Source: Eunapius fragilis
Taxonomy: Eukaryota > Porifera > Demospongiae > Spongillida > Spongillidae
Length of the DNA stretch: 64,000 nt
Assembly: GCA_963681505.1 (NCBI GenBank)
Contig: OY811991.1
Location: forward strand, 4,624,387-4,688,386
Direction of reading: 5' to 3'
Below are positions 35,531 to 47,267 of this stretch, in pieces. Position numbers and translations under genes: made by a program. The notes beneath the pieces are model-generated. The model made no database searches and was not told where the DNA came from. It saw only the letters and a list, made by a program, of their open reading frames with translations. Each line of letters starts with the position of its first letter. The stretch's first letter is position 1.

Positions 35531-36375
35531 ATGCAGTTCAGGTCTGTTGAGAGCACGTGACACCAAACACTTGAATTTATATATCATTAGAGAAGGTGGA
35601 TTTCTAATGTTAAGGGAGTCCAGTAAAACAATATTGGCAACTATTTAGACAATGTAAATAACTCTTTGGCCAGTAATTGTACAGAGTTAGACAATCAATC
35701 ATGTATATGTGCATATTAATACAATTGGACTGGGTTCAACTAAATCTACAAGGTGTTTCTCAATCGCTAATTAACTCATTATTGTTGCTAAAAATTTCTA
35801 TCAGGACACGCTGATAGAAAAATATTGTTATTAACTTAAATTGTTAATGAAACGTTACATTAAAACCTCAAAAACCCTCCAAAAAAAGCATATTGTGAAT
35901 TTTAAAAAAATCAAAATTTCAAATGTTGATAATGCACCTATTATCAAAGGCACAAAAACATGATTGTACACACAAAAATTACTTGTACAGTTCATTTTCT
36001 TGTTGCAGTGTTTGAGGATAGGAGATGAGCAGGATTGATCAAGTGTTAGCTCCTATACCACAATGAGAAAAAATAGATTATGTTATCCAGTCACCTTACG
36101 GTAATTAATAAACAAATAACAAAAAAATTTAGTCCCTGATCATGAAATTTGACTATCAATCAATATCTCAACTACAAAATGGAAACAATTCTTTAATAAC
36201 AAAATCTGCCAGAAGCATATAGTAAACTTTAAATGAGTAGAATTATGTCATTGAATGTATACTACACCAATTGGCAGTTGCATGCGCATCGGACTAGATC
36301 ACTAGTTTTGTGTGCGACCCATGCTTCCACTACAACTATATGTATCAATCCCATATGTCCTATCTAAAAATTGCG

Positions 36376-36432
36376 CGGCGGACCAATTATGGCAGCCCCA
36401 ACTGGACGGAATGGGGCTGCCATAATTCGGTC
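36376..36432. repeat. hairpin GGACCAATTATGGC
   Basis: GGACCAATTATGGCAGCCCC at about 36377 pairs with 36411-36432 (GGGGCTGCCATAATTCGGTCC; one bulge), 13-base loop. The GGTCC/TAATTGG theme recurs at 22790-22900 and 34939. Confidence 0.7.
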
Positions 36433-36671
36433 CGATCATGCCATATTCTGTTCGGAGCATGCATTTTGAAAAGCTAAACGTGAGAACATAATAAATTGGA
36501 CAGTAACTGTATATGAATTCAAGCATGACAATTCAAGGAAAGAAAACAACACTAATTCTCTAACTTTTGCATCCCACACCAAGCTCTCTTTGTATGTGGC
36601 TGTTGGGAATCTGAAGATACTGACACACTTAAGCCAATATGATACCACGTTTCACAATAACTGCACTGAAA

Positions 36672-37540
36672 TCATTTTAATTCCTTCAAAAGTTGGCACC
36701 TGAAAACACAATGTATGCTGAGTGCCTCACTTTGATACATGACAACTTTTCTTTTGTATTGGAAATGTAGTAATATTTTGCTTCTCAAGGCTTCAACTAA
36801 GTGCTTCCTCATTGCCTTTTGGTCATAGAAGAAGCTACCCAGTTGTTCTCCTCTAGCCAATGAAGTAGCAAATGCTCTTTCAAATGTCCCAGAGTCATCA
36901 CAACCTTGCTGCATTTGCACATCAATATACATAAATCTGATAATGTTTTTGGGAGTGCAAAAAATGCTTGCAATCTAGTTCAATAGCGAACTAGTTGGAC
37001 CACCTGCTGATGCAATGTCATAGACATATATTTCTTCATCTTTGCAGCCGATGTTAGAAACTGTTACCCTATGGTGTTTTCCAGTGTTCGTGGTCTGAAT
37101 GAGCTCACTTTGTGCAATATGCTATATGACAGGACCATACCAGTGCTTACCATTTGAAGCCCTTGTATATAAAGATGCATTCAGTAGTTTCTCACCAATA
37201 TAATCACTTAGCCATCCACTGTTTGTAATCATTCTTTTATCTTCTGATGTCAACCCTGGTACCCAGTGTTGGACTTCATCTTGAGCCTTAGCTTTCATCA
37301 TCAATTGCTGGTAGACATAGCATAGTACAGTCATTTTTTACTGTTTTGTCGCATCACTTTAGTAACAAGCTTAATTTTTGTATCATTCTCGTTCGGATTT
37401 TGCATCTTGTCCCCTTGGAAAAATTCAGAAGTGGGTATCGGAAGTTTATGTGTCTCCGAGAGTAGTGATGAATACACATGCCTAATTACTTCCTTGCAGT
37501 ACAGCAGATGTTGAATCCTTTGTAGTAGAAGAAGAAACAA
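36672..37540 (-). pseudogene. Ulp1-like cysteine-protease relic of a mobile element
   Basis: Minus strand. From 37540 the broken frames read LLYCKEVIRHVYSSLL, then LTSEDKRMITNSGWLSDYIG (a protease-domain start of the SUMO-protease type), then about 37130-36985 IAQSELIQTTNTGKHHRVTV and NIGCKDEEIYVYDIASAGG (His and Asp of the triad), then VQMQQGCDDSGTFERAFATS. The canonical QxDxxxCG cysteine position reads Ser here, so the active site is lost. Stops and frame changes separate the pieces. Such Ulp1-like proteases are common in eukaryotic DNA transposons; I could not find the ends of this one. Confidence 0.55.
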
Positions 37541-37965
37541 CTAATGTAGTCTCATCCTTTGCAGGTGATAGCGACACAGCTGATCATGAAGGAGATGGAT
37601 GAACAGGTGATGGGGCACCGAAATCTCTGCTGGGAGATGGACAAAACAAAGTATCAGAGGCTGATTGATGGTGATTGATAGATTATAGATGAAATAGGTT
37701 GTGTGCTTGAATCAGTGGACAATACTGGATTTTGAAGGAATTCATTGGGGGGATGATGGTGATTGAAGTATTCTTGAAGGTGAACAGGGCAATGACTTGT
37801 ACACTTTAAAATGAACATGGCTAACTCATGGAATTGTAGTGACAGGAAAACCTTTTCCTTAGGCTAGTTTAAATATTCATGTATTCATGTATTATTTTAA
37901 TCTTTATAATCCTGTACGTGCACATCCATTCGTGTATTCCCTTGTATCTTGTATATATATAAAAA

Positions 37966-37967
<2 letters not shown>
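37541..37967. other. no gene recognised
   Basis: GATGG-rich sequence without convincing coding frame; it may be more of the degraded element on its 5' side. Confidence 0.35.

Positions 37968-38002
<35 letters not shown>
37968..38002. repeat. (TA)n microsatellite
   Basis: About 16 TA units abutting the hairpin terminus of copy B; a possible target for TA-rich insertion. Confidence 0.9.
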
Positions 38003-38004
<2 letters not shown>

Positions 38005-38345
38005 GAACCTACGCGAGTAGGTTCCATATAGGAATCCAACAGTATCACGAATGTCATTAAAAAAACGTCACTCACGTCTAGCGGGACATTTAAGAATCGG
38101 GTTAGTGGCAACGAGCGATATCAAAAAGGACAACAGTTCTGCGTTGTATCTGTGTCACAAGACGGTGTACTTTTAGAGAATAAAAATACTCGTCCCCATC
38201 GTCCGTACCCAGTCCCACCTAAATTTTCTCCTCCGTCGGCTTCTTATTCTTCTTCCTTCCGGAGAGTATAACTCACGACAGAAACGTTTGTAAAGCACGC
38301 CAAGTGTACCAATCGCTTCAGGATGCGTCCGCAGGTTATCTTCGG
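38003..38345 (-). repeat. dispersed terminal-hairpin element, copy B
   Basis: The terminus is a perfect hairpin at 38003-38025 (GGAACCTACGCGAGTAGGTTCC; arms of nine). Internal blocks 'tttagagaataaaaatactcg' and 'gagagtataactc' match copies A, C and E. The best-preserved copy. Confidence 0.7.
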
Positions 38346-38575
38346 GGGTCTGTTAGACGCCTAACTGTTCGGGCAATTAACTAAAGCGAATAGTACCTCA
38401 TTTGGTATTCGGTTAAAAATACCCAATTACACCAGCTAGCTATTTTTAAATGCAATAATAGCCACGTGTCGTGGGCGTGATTCAAATTCTTAATATTCCC
38501 GCACGCTGTGGAAGAGGTATGCGCACTGAATCCAAGAGCCTTTTCGGGTCCCTACGGCTCCATGTATAAATGTCG
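38346..38575. other. no gene recognised
   Basis: Short spacer between copy B and the large palindrome; nothing seen. Confidence 0.4.
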
Positions 38576-39142
38576 GCATAAGTACAGTTTAGGTTCCGTA
38601 ATAGAAATTCATTACGTATACAGTACTAAGATTTCGTGGCCAAACAGTTAGTTTAGACATTCTGAACCCTACGACGGCGAACAAATGCTATTTTACCGTG
38701 AGGTTTATCTCTAACACAAACAGTAATGAACACTTACAGTAATGAGCGTTTCATTTTTCGCCGGTACTGGTCCACACCCCTCTTGTAAATTCTCGTTCTA
38801 GCTGGGCCTAGGTTAGGTTCAGTGTAAGGGGGATAAGTACATTGGCTTCCCCCCACTTTCTAACCCTAACCCTGAAGCCAATGTACTTATCCTCCTTACA
38901 CTGAACCTCAACTAGGCCCAGCTAGAACGAGAATTTACAAGAGGGGTGTGGACCAGTACCGGCGAAAAATGAAACGCTCATTACTGTAAGTGTTCATTAC
39001 TGTTTGTGTTAGAGATAAACCTCACGGTAAAATAGCAATTGTTCGCCGTCGTAGGGTTCAGAATGTCTAAACTAACTGTTTGGCCACGAAATCGTAGTAC
39101 TGTAATGAATTTCTGTTACGGAACCTAAACTGTACTTATGCC
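38576..39142. mobile_element. large near-perfect palindrome (fold-back), 274-bp arms
   Basis: Left arm 38576-38849 and right arm 38874-39142 are reverse complements with only a handful of mismatches and small indels. The 24-base loop contains CTAACCCTAACCCT, two telomere-type repeats. No ORF. Either a fold-back transposon or a hairpin formed by break repair. Confidence 0.85.
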
Positions 39143-39628
39143 TAAATGTCCAACCATAATGACAAATGGTTGAGAAACGGAATGGAGCAGCGATAACGTT
39201 ATAGGAAGGTTCCTGACGAATATTCAAGGTATCATTTTCTGCATGACGCCTGTGCGTTACTCTCAGCTCTTATCATTCGTTACGCAGCTTGAAATGAAAG
39301 CCAAAACTACCATATCGCATATAATTGTTTTGACCGAATTGATTTCTATACTATAGCTTCTTATATAGCATAACTTTCGAATTCTGTCGGTGGAACTACA
39401 TACGCGATCAGATACTACGGTATACAGTCTACAGCAGATAATGTGAAGCAAGAGGCTCCAATTAGAATGTGTCTCCCCCACAGTGCCACCACCGCCCTTA
39501 CAGAAAAAAAACCCGGCAACAACTAGCCACTCGTACACCTACAGATATGCCAAACGAGTGCAATACAAGACACGACAAGGTGTCAAGCGCGCTACTGAAA
39601 GGACCATCAAAGCGACCACCCGAAGGTG
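39143..39628. other. no gene recognised
   Basis: Spacer between the palindrome and the CGTTA-flanked element; short frames only. Confidence 0.4.
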
Positions 39629-39633
39629 CGTTA

Positions 39634-40963
39634 CAGGCCCGTAGGCTGGTTTTAAACTGGGGGGGTTCCTTAATCATTAAACCTGGAACTATTATTGTAC
39701 ATAATACCACCTGAATAATTGAATCCCGCGGACAACCCCTTCTTCCACTCTCACACACATGCAGGACACACCAGCAGTGGGTGCACTATGTTTACGCAGC
39801 CGATACTGATACGAAAGAAGAGTGTATGTGCAATTATTGTACATGTATCTCTAGCCGGAAGACCCATGCATGAAAAACCACGATCTAGTTTATAACACAT
39901 GCAATATGAAGCTTGCATGCAATTCAGTCATAAATAATATATGTACTTTTCTTTAGTATGCTTGGGTCTTATCTGGGCAGAGCAGGACATGCAATGCTTT
40001 GATCTCCCATTCAGCTTGCTTCAGACAATCATTTTCTGGTTCCAAATCGATGGATTGATAGGACCAAAAAGTGACGCATAAGACCGTTCTCTCCTGATAT
40101 AGTCGCCCTATAGCTTGTGTAACTTCACTGGGAGATAATATTTACGAGCCTTCCAATGTCATTTGCAATGCTTTGAAGGAAGTGTAACTCCGTTTGGACA
40201 TATTTATTTTGAAGGCGTTCACTATACATCTACATCCACTACTGACTTCACTCGGAGTTTGAGTGACATTCTGTGTCCCTTGGTCAACATTCCATGTCCC
40301 TTGATCGACATTCTGTAAACCTTAATTGATCGTCATCGGTCAATTGCAAACTATACTATTGAAGTCAGCAGCTTCGCCTTCTGGCTAAGTGAAAGTCGCT
40401 GCACTTTTGGTACAGTTTTCAGCCATTTTCCGTTTCTTGGAAAGGAAAAAGCTGTCAAAGGACTTAATTTGCACATTTTAGCTAGCAGATCAATTGCGTT
40501 TTCTTTCCCTCTTTTCCAGCCGTCCCACAACGGAGTAAGCAGCAGTGAGCAGTGTTAGTTAAGCCGAAGTGGCAATAGAGGCAAATGTGCGTATATCACA
40601 GGGGAAAAAAATCGTGTTCCGGATCGACCTTGGGTTTTATCCTATCGACCTTGGGATCTGTTCCATCAAATGTATTCACTGTTGACTTATAGGCACTTCA
40701 AATACATTTGATGTAACAGATCCCAAAGTGGATAGGGTAAAACCCAAGGTCCGGAACATGATTTTTTTTCTCTGTGTATATTTTGGCGAAACCGTTTAAC
40801 GGACGATATGCAAAGTAAAGAACAGCAAATATATTATTTAATACCCCTAGGGGTTAAATTAGTTAAAGTGGGGATGAATCTTGGAGTAGGGTGGCCGGAA
40901 CTAATTCGTGACATGCGGGGGGGTTCCCGGGAACCCAGGGAACCCCCCCAGCCTACGGGCCTG
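39634..40963. mobile_element. non-autonomous hAT-like element, 5-bp target duplication CGTTA
   Basis: The left end CAGGCCCGTAGGCTGGTTTT and the reversed right end CAGGCCCGTAGGCTGGGGGG are inverted repeats. CGTTA flanks both sides exactly (39629-39633 and 40964-40968). Length 1330 bp, no transposase. Ends match those of the element at 23688-26795, its probable autonomous relative. Confidence 0.82.
40611..40762. repeat. inverted repeat inside the CGTTA-flanked element
   Basis: ATCGTGTTCCGGATCGACCT (arm 40611-40674) pairs with 40703-40762, with a roughly 28-base loop and an internal repeat (ATCGACCTTGGG twice) in the left arm only. Confidence 0.75.
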
Positions 40964-40968
40964 CGTTA

Positions 40969-41651
40969 CACCATGAATGTTGGATCTGGACATAAATTAT
41001 AGCATGTATAGTGTATCGCTAAAATATTTTATGCAACAGTTACAGCGGAAGATATTGCATCTCTCTCCGTGCTGTTGTTTGAAATATGTGTACGCTGTTC
41101 GCTGACAACAATTTCGTAATAATGTTAATGTGTATTGTGGTGCATAATTTATATCTGATATTAGTGTCAAAGTTGCTGATGACAACGTATTGTGGTTTAT
41201 CTGATAATTGCGTGAGATCAGTGGGTACATGTAATCTTTGTCTGATGTATTACATGGCTTCACTTGCCAGTGGAGGATTTGTTTTAACTAACGGTTGTTT
41301 AAATCACCTGTTTCAGGTCCAGGTCCAGGAGTGGTTCCATGTCCAGCTGCAGGATTAGCTCCACCTGCTCTACCTGCTATATATCCTGGATACAGAAGTA
41401 TATCCTGGTCCAGAATATACAGCAGTATATCCTATACAAGATGACGTGCTCCTGGGTTTTATTATAGCTATAAATGAAATACTTGTACTTATTGTTTAAA
41501 TAGTAATACTGTGTGTTTTAATGGTACACCCACACCTCAAAAAATTGCATGGCCACGAGATTCTAAAATAAAACTGTCATTTGACATTCTTGCTACATGG
41601 TTACGTTTCAAGAACTAAATACAATACTCAATCTACCAAAAAATGTAGGAA
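40969..41651. other. no gene recognised
   Basis: At about 41310-41450 a CAGGTCCAGGTCCAGGAG / TATATCCTGG pattern is locally repetitive. Nothing else seen. Confidence 0.35.
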
Positions 41652-41936
41652 ACAAGTGATAAAAACATTCTCTATGTGAGAAGGTTGGTGGTATATAGGA
41701 ATCAAAGGCGGTGGTGGTGTAAAAAGCAAGGGAACAAGGATTGTGATTGAAAAGGAAAAATGAAATAGACCTATATTAGCACACACAGTTAAACATGACA
41801 ACATGCTGCTAATATAGGTCTATTTCTTTTTTCCTTTTCAATCACAATCCTTGTTCCCTAGCTTTTTACACCACCACCGCCTTTGATTCCTATATACCAC
41901 CAACCTTCTCGCATAGAGAATGTTTTTATCACTTGT
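41652..41936. mobile_element. ACAAGT fold-back element 1
   Basis: Arms 41652-41781 and 41807-41936 (130 bp each) are near-perfect reverse complements around a 25-base loop. Ends read ACAAGTGATAAAAACATTCT. Sister elements are 43294-43566 and 50935-51231. No ORF. Confidence 0.85.
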
Positions 41937-41944
41937 ATATATAT

Positions 41945-42193
41945 GGGACAGTGTCCAGCAGAATCACCCTTCTGGCTAGTTTTTCAAGTTTTCAAATTTT
42001 TGATTTTCCTTGAACACCCATGAGCTTCTGTCAAATGGTCCTTACGCATCCTAAATCGGACTATCCCTCACTAAGTTATTAGGCGCTGAATTTATAATTA
42101 GCCATACATTTCAATGCGAGCGTTACTTTTCTTTTGCTTGTTCTGGAAATTTTGAAAAAGTACCATAAGGGTGATTTAGCTGGACACTGTTCC
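41945..42193. mobile_element. MITE with GGGACAGTGTCCAGC ends
   Basis: Inverted repeats GGGACAGTGTCCAGCAGAAT (41945 on) and, reversed, GGAACAGTGTCCAGCTAAAT (ending 42193) both continue into CACCCTT. Flanks are ATATAT on both sides, consistent with a TA or TATA-type duplication. It lies 8 bp from the fold-back element. Confidence 0.75.
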
Positions 42194-42205
42194 ATATATA
42201 ATTAA

Positions 42206-42703
42206 ATGGCTGAAGCGGATGAGGCTGCGGATGACGATGAACCGGTCTTCGATGGTGATGAATTTGTTTTCGATGGTAACGAATTTGTCGGCGATGATTA
42301 TTCAGACGACGAGGGAATTGTTAGGCTCATAGCAGACCCAGATTTCTCCAGCTGTGGAACGGGGTGGCTTGATAAGGATGACAGCTGCCACCGCTCAATA
42401 CAGATTGAGCACCTGCGAGCGAAGTGCCGGCGAGATGAAGCGTACGTGAAGCTGAAGACATGGGATGAGCACGAAGGTGACACTGTTGACGGTTGCAACT
42501 CGGGAGTGGCCACGAAAAGAGAGGGATCCCCATCTCAGATTAGGGCCACGCAAGAGCTGATCACCCCGAGGCTGCTTTGAAAGGCACAGTGGACATTTGT
42601 CAAAAACCACGACTGTTGGACGAGACTAGACCTAATAAGGCTCTCTCAAAGAACATCCGTAGGAAGGTGGAGAGGGAGACCAAGAAACGGATAGTTTAGA
42701 TCT
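42206..42703 (+). pseudogene. acidic hypothetical protein, frameshifted
   Basis: ATG 42206 opens a strongly acidic frame (MAEADEAADDDEPVFDGDEF, then DDYSDDEGIVRLI) to 42580, with CGTGWLDKDDSCHR in the middle. At about 42565 similarity-independent logic suggests a frame change: the +1 frame continues EAALKGTVDICQKPRLLDET and ends KNIRRKVERETKKRIV at a stop at 42700. Acid-rich start and Arg/Lys-rich end together would make about 165 residues. I do not recognise the family; it may be a fragment of a mobile-element gene, since it sits between a MITE and a dispersed-repeat copy. Confidence 0.35.
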
Positions 42704-42764
42704 TTGGTGCTATCGAACCAGAAGGCGAAGACGGTCATTTTAATGTTTGTTCCAGTCTTCAAAC

Positions 42765-42930
42765 TGTTTGCTTTAAGAGAACAAAAAAGCTCGTGTTTGT
42801 TCTCGTCCCCAGGCCAATTCTTCTCCGTCGTCGTCGTCGTCTTCTAATTTGGGTGAGTATAACTCGGGATAGGAATGGTTTAAAACAGCGCAAGTTATAC
42901 CGATCACTTTAGAATCTCCAGGAAGGACAT
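42765..42930 (-). repeat. dispersed terminal-hairpin element, copy E (partial)
   Basis: 'gtttgttctcgtccccaggc', 'ttcttctccgtcg', 'gagtataactcgggatagg' and 'cagcgcaagttataccgatc' match copy B; the terminal hairpin is absent. Confidence 0.55.
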
Positions 42931-43114
42931 CTTCAGGTATCAGATATATGAATAACGCATAAAACTGATATACGTAATCATTACGTAATATGGAGTGCTA
43001 TGTTTAACTGTTCCCATGGCGACATTTACGTATATTTAGAATTGTACGGAAAGTGGGATTTCATTTGGTTCACAGCTTGATGTGTTTTTTTTTTTTTTTT
43101 TTTTTTTTTTCAAA

Positions 43115-43258
43115 ATGCCTTCACGTCAACAAAAGAGGAGAGCTAAACAACGAGAGGAATACCTCCAAAGTCGAGATGACGAGTTAGAATTCTCCCGCGT
43201 TCCGTATAGTGATCCCAAACAAATTGAAAAGCGGGCGTCTGCTCGTGACGGTAATTGA
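43115..43258 (+). CDS. 47-residue basic protein, probable fragment
   Basis: ATG 43115 to TGA 43256. The product is MPSRQQKRRAKQREEYLQSR continuing DDELEFSRVPYSDPKQIEKR and ASARDGN. The 'YSDPxxxxKRASAR' end vaguely recalls basic repeat proteins with DPEKKRA-type units in sponge mobile genes, but that is recollection, not comparison. It is preceded by a 29-T run and followed at once by about 32 G, so it could be the start of a gene truncated by the homopolymer. Weak. Confidence 0.25.
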   Translation: MPSRQQKRRAKQREEYLQSRDDELEFSRVPYSDPKQIEKRASARDGN

Positions 43259-43260
43259 AG

Positions 43261-43261
<1 letters not shown>

Positions 43262-43293
<32 letters not shown>
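43262..43293. repeat. poly-G run
   Basis: About 32 G. It has replaced the outermost bases of the left arm of fold-back element 2. Confidence 0.95.
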
Positions 43294-43295
<2 letters not shown>

Positions 43296-43566
43296 TTCTC
43301 TGACGAGAAAGTTGGTGGGATATAGGAATTGGAGGCAAAGGTGGTGTAAAAAGAATGGGAACAAGGTTTTGAGAAAAGGGTAATGAGACAAAAATCCTAT
43401 ATTTAGCACATGTAAATGTAACAGAACCAAAAGAAGTGCTAAATATAGGATTTTTGTCTCATTACCCTTTTCTCAAAACCTTGTTCCCCTCCTTTTTACA
43501 CCACCTTTGCCTCCAATTCCTATATCCCACCAACTTTCTTGTCAGGGAATGTTTTTCTTTACTTGT
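43294..43566. mobile_element. ACAAGT fold-back element 2
   Basis: Arms 43294-43409 and 43436-43554 pair almost perfectly; the right end continues GAATGTTTTTCTTTACTTGT as in the sisters, while the left end is cut by the G run. Loop 26 bases. Confidence 0.85.
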
Positions 43567-44220
43567 ACACTATGAAGGATGATGAGTACTGGTCAGAGGG
43601 AATTAAAACTATGCTACAAGCAACAAAGACTATGAAAAGCAACACTGTCAAGATGTCACCCATGCACTAGTACTAGATATGTGTTGGCACATTACTAGTA
43701 CTGTACAACAACAACAGGAAAACACCATGCTGGTTAGACTAAACATAAATGAACATTGGTATGTGTAAATGCATGTCTATAATCCTGAATGTCCACCCGG
43801 GGGTACAATTCTACACCCGGGTGTACAGCAAAAAAAAAGGTTTTGCTGTTCAGTTGAAGAGATCTAGTTACATTGAATGCTATCGATAGGATTACCAACC
43901 TTCCGTGGGGGTCAATGCAATCTCGAAGCCATGGTGTACGTGGAGGGGAAGGGGGGGGGGGGGGGGGGGAGGGGGTTGATGGGTTTGAACGACCCCCCCC
44001 CCCCCCCACCCCCCAATGCGAGGTCACCTTCTTCATTGAGTAAATATATAGTGGGTGTGGATACGGGGCCTGAAGCGTCCCCCCCCCCCCCCCCCCGCGG
44101 GTCTAACCTGTAAACCCCTCTTTTCGAAAATCTGTATCCGCTGTATGATGCATGTATGTTATTGTAAGGTCACCTATTAACCAAATTTGACCCCCCCCCC
44201 CCCCCCACCCCTTCCTGAAG
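43567..44220. repeat. poly-G and poly-C tracts
   Basis: G run near 43950-43969 followed by C runs near 43993-44008, 44080-44096 and 44191-44206. Proline- and glycine-rich frames across them are artefacts. Confidence 0.85.
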
Positions 44221-47200
44221 GCTGTGTTCCCCTTGGAAGCTTTTTTAGAAATAGCCATTTGTTCATGAAACAAATATTAGTCCTAACAAGAAGTGTTCGT
44301 GGCAATCTCCTTTTGTATAATTGCCACCAGTTACCACCGTCTTTGTCACATGTAATCCCAATTAGTGCGACCTAGCCACTCCTACATGTGTAGTCAGTAC
44401 ATTACAATAATTATTGGTTATTTAACTACAACATAAAAAAACAGCTAGGTCTGGGCCCGGCTGACTGATGATGATAAGTGGCACATGATGATTGTCTTGT
44501 ATGTGGGTGTATAACTCACTAACCATTTAACGGAAGTGCGATTTGAAGGCCCTAAGCTCTAAAAAAAAGTACACTGACTGCTCTCATATAATCCGTTAGC
44601 ACCTAAGGAATATATCATTTGGTTTGGAAGCTATTGATGACTGAATAGCAAAATGAGATAAACTGAATGGACATTGGAAACCTTGCATAATTAATGTGGA
44701 AGTGTGGAAGTACCTAAGGTGCAAAAAACTGCTCAAAATATTCCCACATTGCAAATCCGAGAGCACCTAGTCAATATTTGGTTTTGTTCTGCAGTGAACT
44801 GCAGTTTTCTGAATGCGTCAATACATTTTCTATGGCATTGAATTATGCAATGACAGAATACTGCGTAATCCGTTTGATCGCCAAATTCTCGATATCATAA
44901 GGGCACAATCCAAGCCACCATTTAATGGCAGTGTGTAGCTCATTGGGATCTAGGTGAAGGCCCAGACTGACTGATGGTGTCACTGTTAACCACGCAGCTG
45001 CATGTGGAGAGGATACAGAAAGCAGTCTTGCCTTATGAGCGGATGACATGCATATGGAAACAAACAATTTTGAAAAGGAATAGGCTTCCAGCTTGTCTGA
45101 ACTTTAGGCTGTGTTGTGAGGGTTTATTGAGCAAGCAAAATTCAATGGATATTGTGTCAGTGGACTGATGGAGAGATTGAAAGAGTCAATTGATGATGCT
45201 AGATGTAAGTGATTTGGGGAGGCACATTCAGAGTGAATGAGTACTACATTTTTATTATTAATTCCCTATCTAGTAGGTGTCTTGGAAGGACATTTAGCGG
45301 GACAGCAATGCTAGAACATTTGCCCTCACCAGGGCTAAGTTGAGTCTCCCATACAAACTGGAGGTGGCCTGGGATTTTGATTGTAACGTGTGGCCAGACG
45401 ATAAGCCAATCGCGCCAAATGCTGCCTAGCTTCTATCCCCATAGCACTCCACAGCTAGTGGGACACACCTCCACCCAAGTTCAGAGCACTTTACATCGTT
45501 GGCATGATGCTTTCGCTGTTCAGCTGCCAAGGCTGCTGACCCTGCCGTCACACTCGCTTCAGTAAAAGTACTTGGGTTAAGTGGAGATGTGACGGTAATG
45601 GCAAAGGCTTGCCTAACACCCAGTCCGGGACAAACAGGTCAGCAGGTTGTGTACGATGTTGGTCATGCCCAAGACCACTTCCTGCTTCAACTCGGGCACC
45701 AATGCAAGTCGCCTGCAGGACTCCAGGAATACGTCTTGTGGCAGGAGACCACATCTCCCCTGTATTTACACGTTAATGCATGATGATCCAGGGGGTCCAG
45801 ACAGTGTGAGGGACAATATGGACAGTTGGTACTTTGGGAGGAGTCAATACCTAGCCACCACTTTATTCCAGCCTGAAACTCTGAAGGGTCAAGGTAGAGA
45901 TTGAGCTCAGGAGCCGGAACAACCTGGAGTCATGGCCATGGGGAAGCATGGGAAGAAGAGGCAGAAAGAAGTCGTGCTCTATAGGTTGACGTTGTAAACA
46001 CGATGCTGGGACCTGTGATGATGATGTAATTGGTCTGCCAAAGATGTACTAGTCTGCCTTTGTTTTCTAGCAGTTAATTGTAGTACAGTGCTATTTCACA
46101 TTAGAGACATTCTAGCACAGATCACCTGACCAATATTAACACTGCACCTTCTCATATTGTAATATAAATCATCATACATATAAACCATATGGTTGGGGGG
46201 GTAATTGTGTTAAATTGAAAGACCACACCCACAACTGATTAGGAAATACTTGATTAAACGTAATGGTTGATATTCAAGAGTTATTTTAGTCAAATATTTA
46301 TATCTTTAACTTGCGGTTTATGACAGACGCAGGGAAATCTTGATTATTTTGGGGAATAATTCCCTCCTAGTGGTTTGTATGATTATTCTTGCCTATTTAA
46401 AACTCAGTACGTATTTGCGACTTCCCAATGGAGTTTTATACAGGCTTGTATTGTCGGACAATTCCGCAAACATGCTGCGCCAGGTGCCCTTTGTTTTTCT
46501 GTGCAATTCCTGGTCCATCACACTACTTATACCACTGTATTGGTTTAATGTGTGTATAAAATTGTTTCTTATAACATTCGCTTTTGCATCCATTTATTAA
46601 GTATAGGCTATAGTGTATATTGGAACTGTACCTTGAATGCTGAGGCACATCGTTAAAACTATAATGAGCTGGCTTTTAAAGGTTACAGTACGACAATTGT
46701 ATATGCCTGCTGATTCTTTACTTTTCCAATTTCATCTATAATGATTGGAGTATTATTAAACATGTTTAGCTTAGAAAAAATTCTATAGGAAGGAATTATG
46801 AATATTATATATTCCCCAATATTTCCTCGCATCTGCCGTAAACCGTGTGTTAAAAGTAATAGTGCAATAATTATTTATTTGGCAAATATAGCACAATTAC
46901 ACAGCCATAGTGAATCACATGTTATAAAAACATTCACTTTCACTCCCAGTACAGATGTATATGCATTTTAATGTTTCAACATAATATCATTCAAAACGGA
47001 CAATAAAACATTAATTGATCTGAGTTATATCAAAATTGTAATAGTTATTGTTCTTTTGATAATTCATTAAATAGAAAACCAGGTTAAAGCTCATAACTCC
47101 ACAGTTTACATAAGCATGGCTACATCAAAGAATTACTATGCAAGCAATGACGTCTGTGTTTACCTATGAATGGTAAACACCATCCTCCTGGATAAATGGC

Positions 47201-47222
47201 CTTTGTTAGTAACTGCGATACG
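44221..47222. other. 3 kb without recognisable gene
   Basis: Several overlapping frames exist at 45377-45904 on both strands, none with a domain I recognise. The 45400-45990 stretch has higher GC than its surroundings and could be an old repeat or a non-coding exon. 46150-47220 is AT-rich and featureless. Confidence 0.35.
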
Positions 47223-47256
47223 CCAGAGATAATATATAGTATAATATTATCTCTGG
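47223..47256. repeat. 34-bp palindrome made of P-element terminal sequence
   Basis: CCAGAGATAATAT / ATATTATCTCTGG around ATAGTATA. The arm CAGAGATAATATATAG is identical to the start of the P-element ends at 989 and 8303, so this looks like two such ends head to head with nothing between. Confidence 0.7.
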
Positions 47257-47267
47257 ATACGCGCAGG

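Noticed and set aside
45377..45904. Overlapping frames on both strands as a gene
   Set aside because: No recognisable domain, no splice support, and frames on both strands are equally open.
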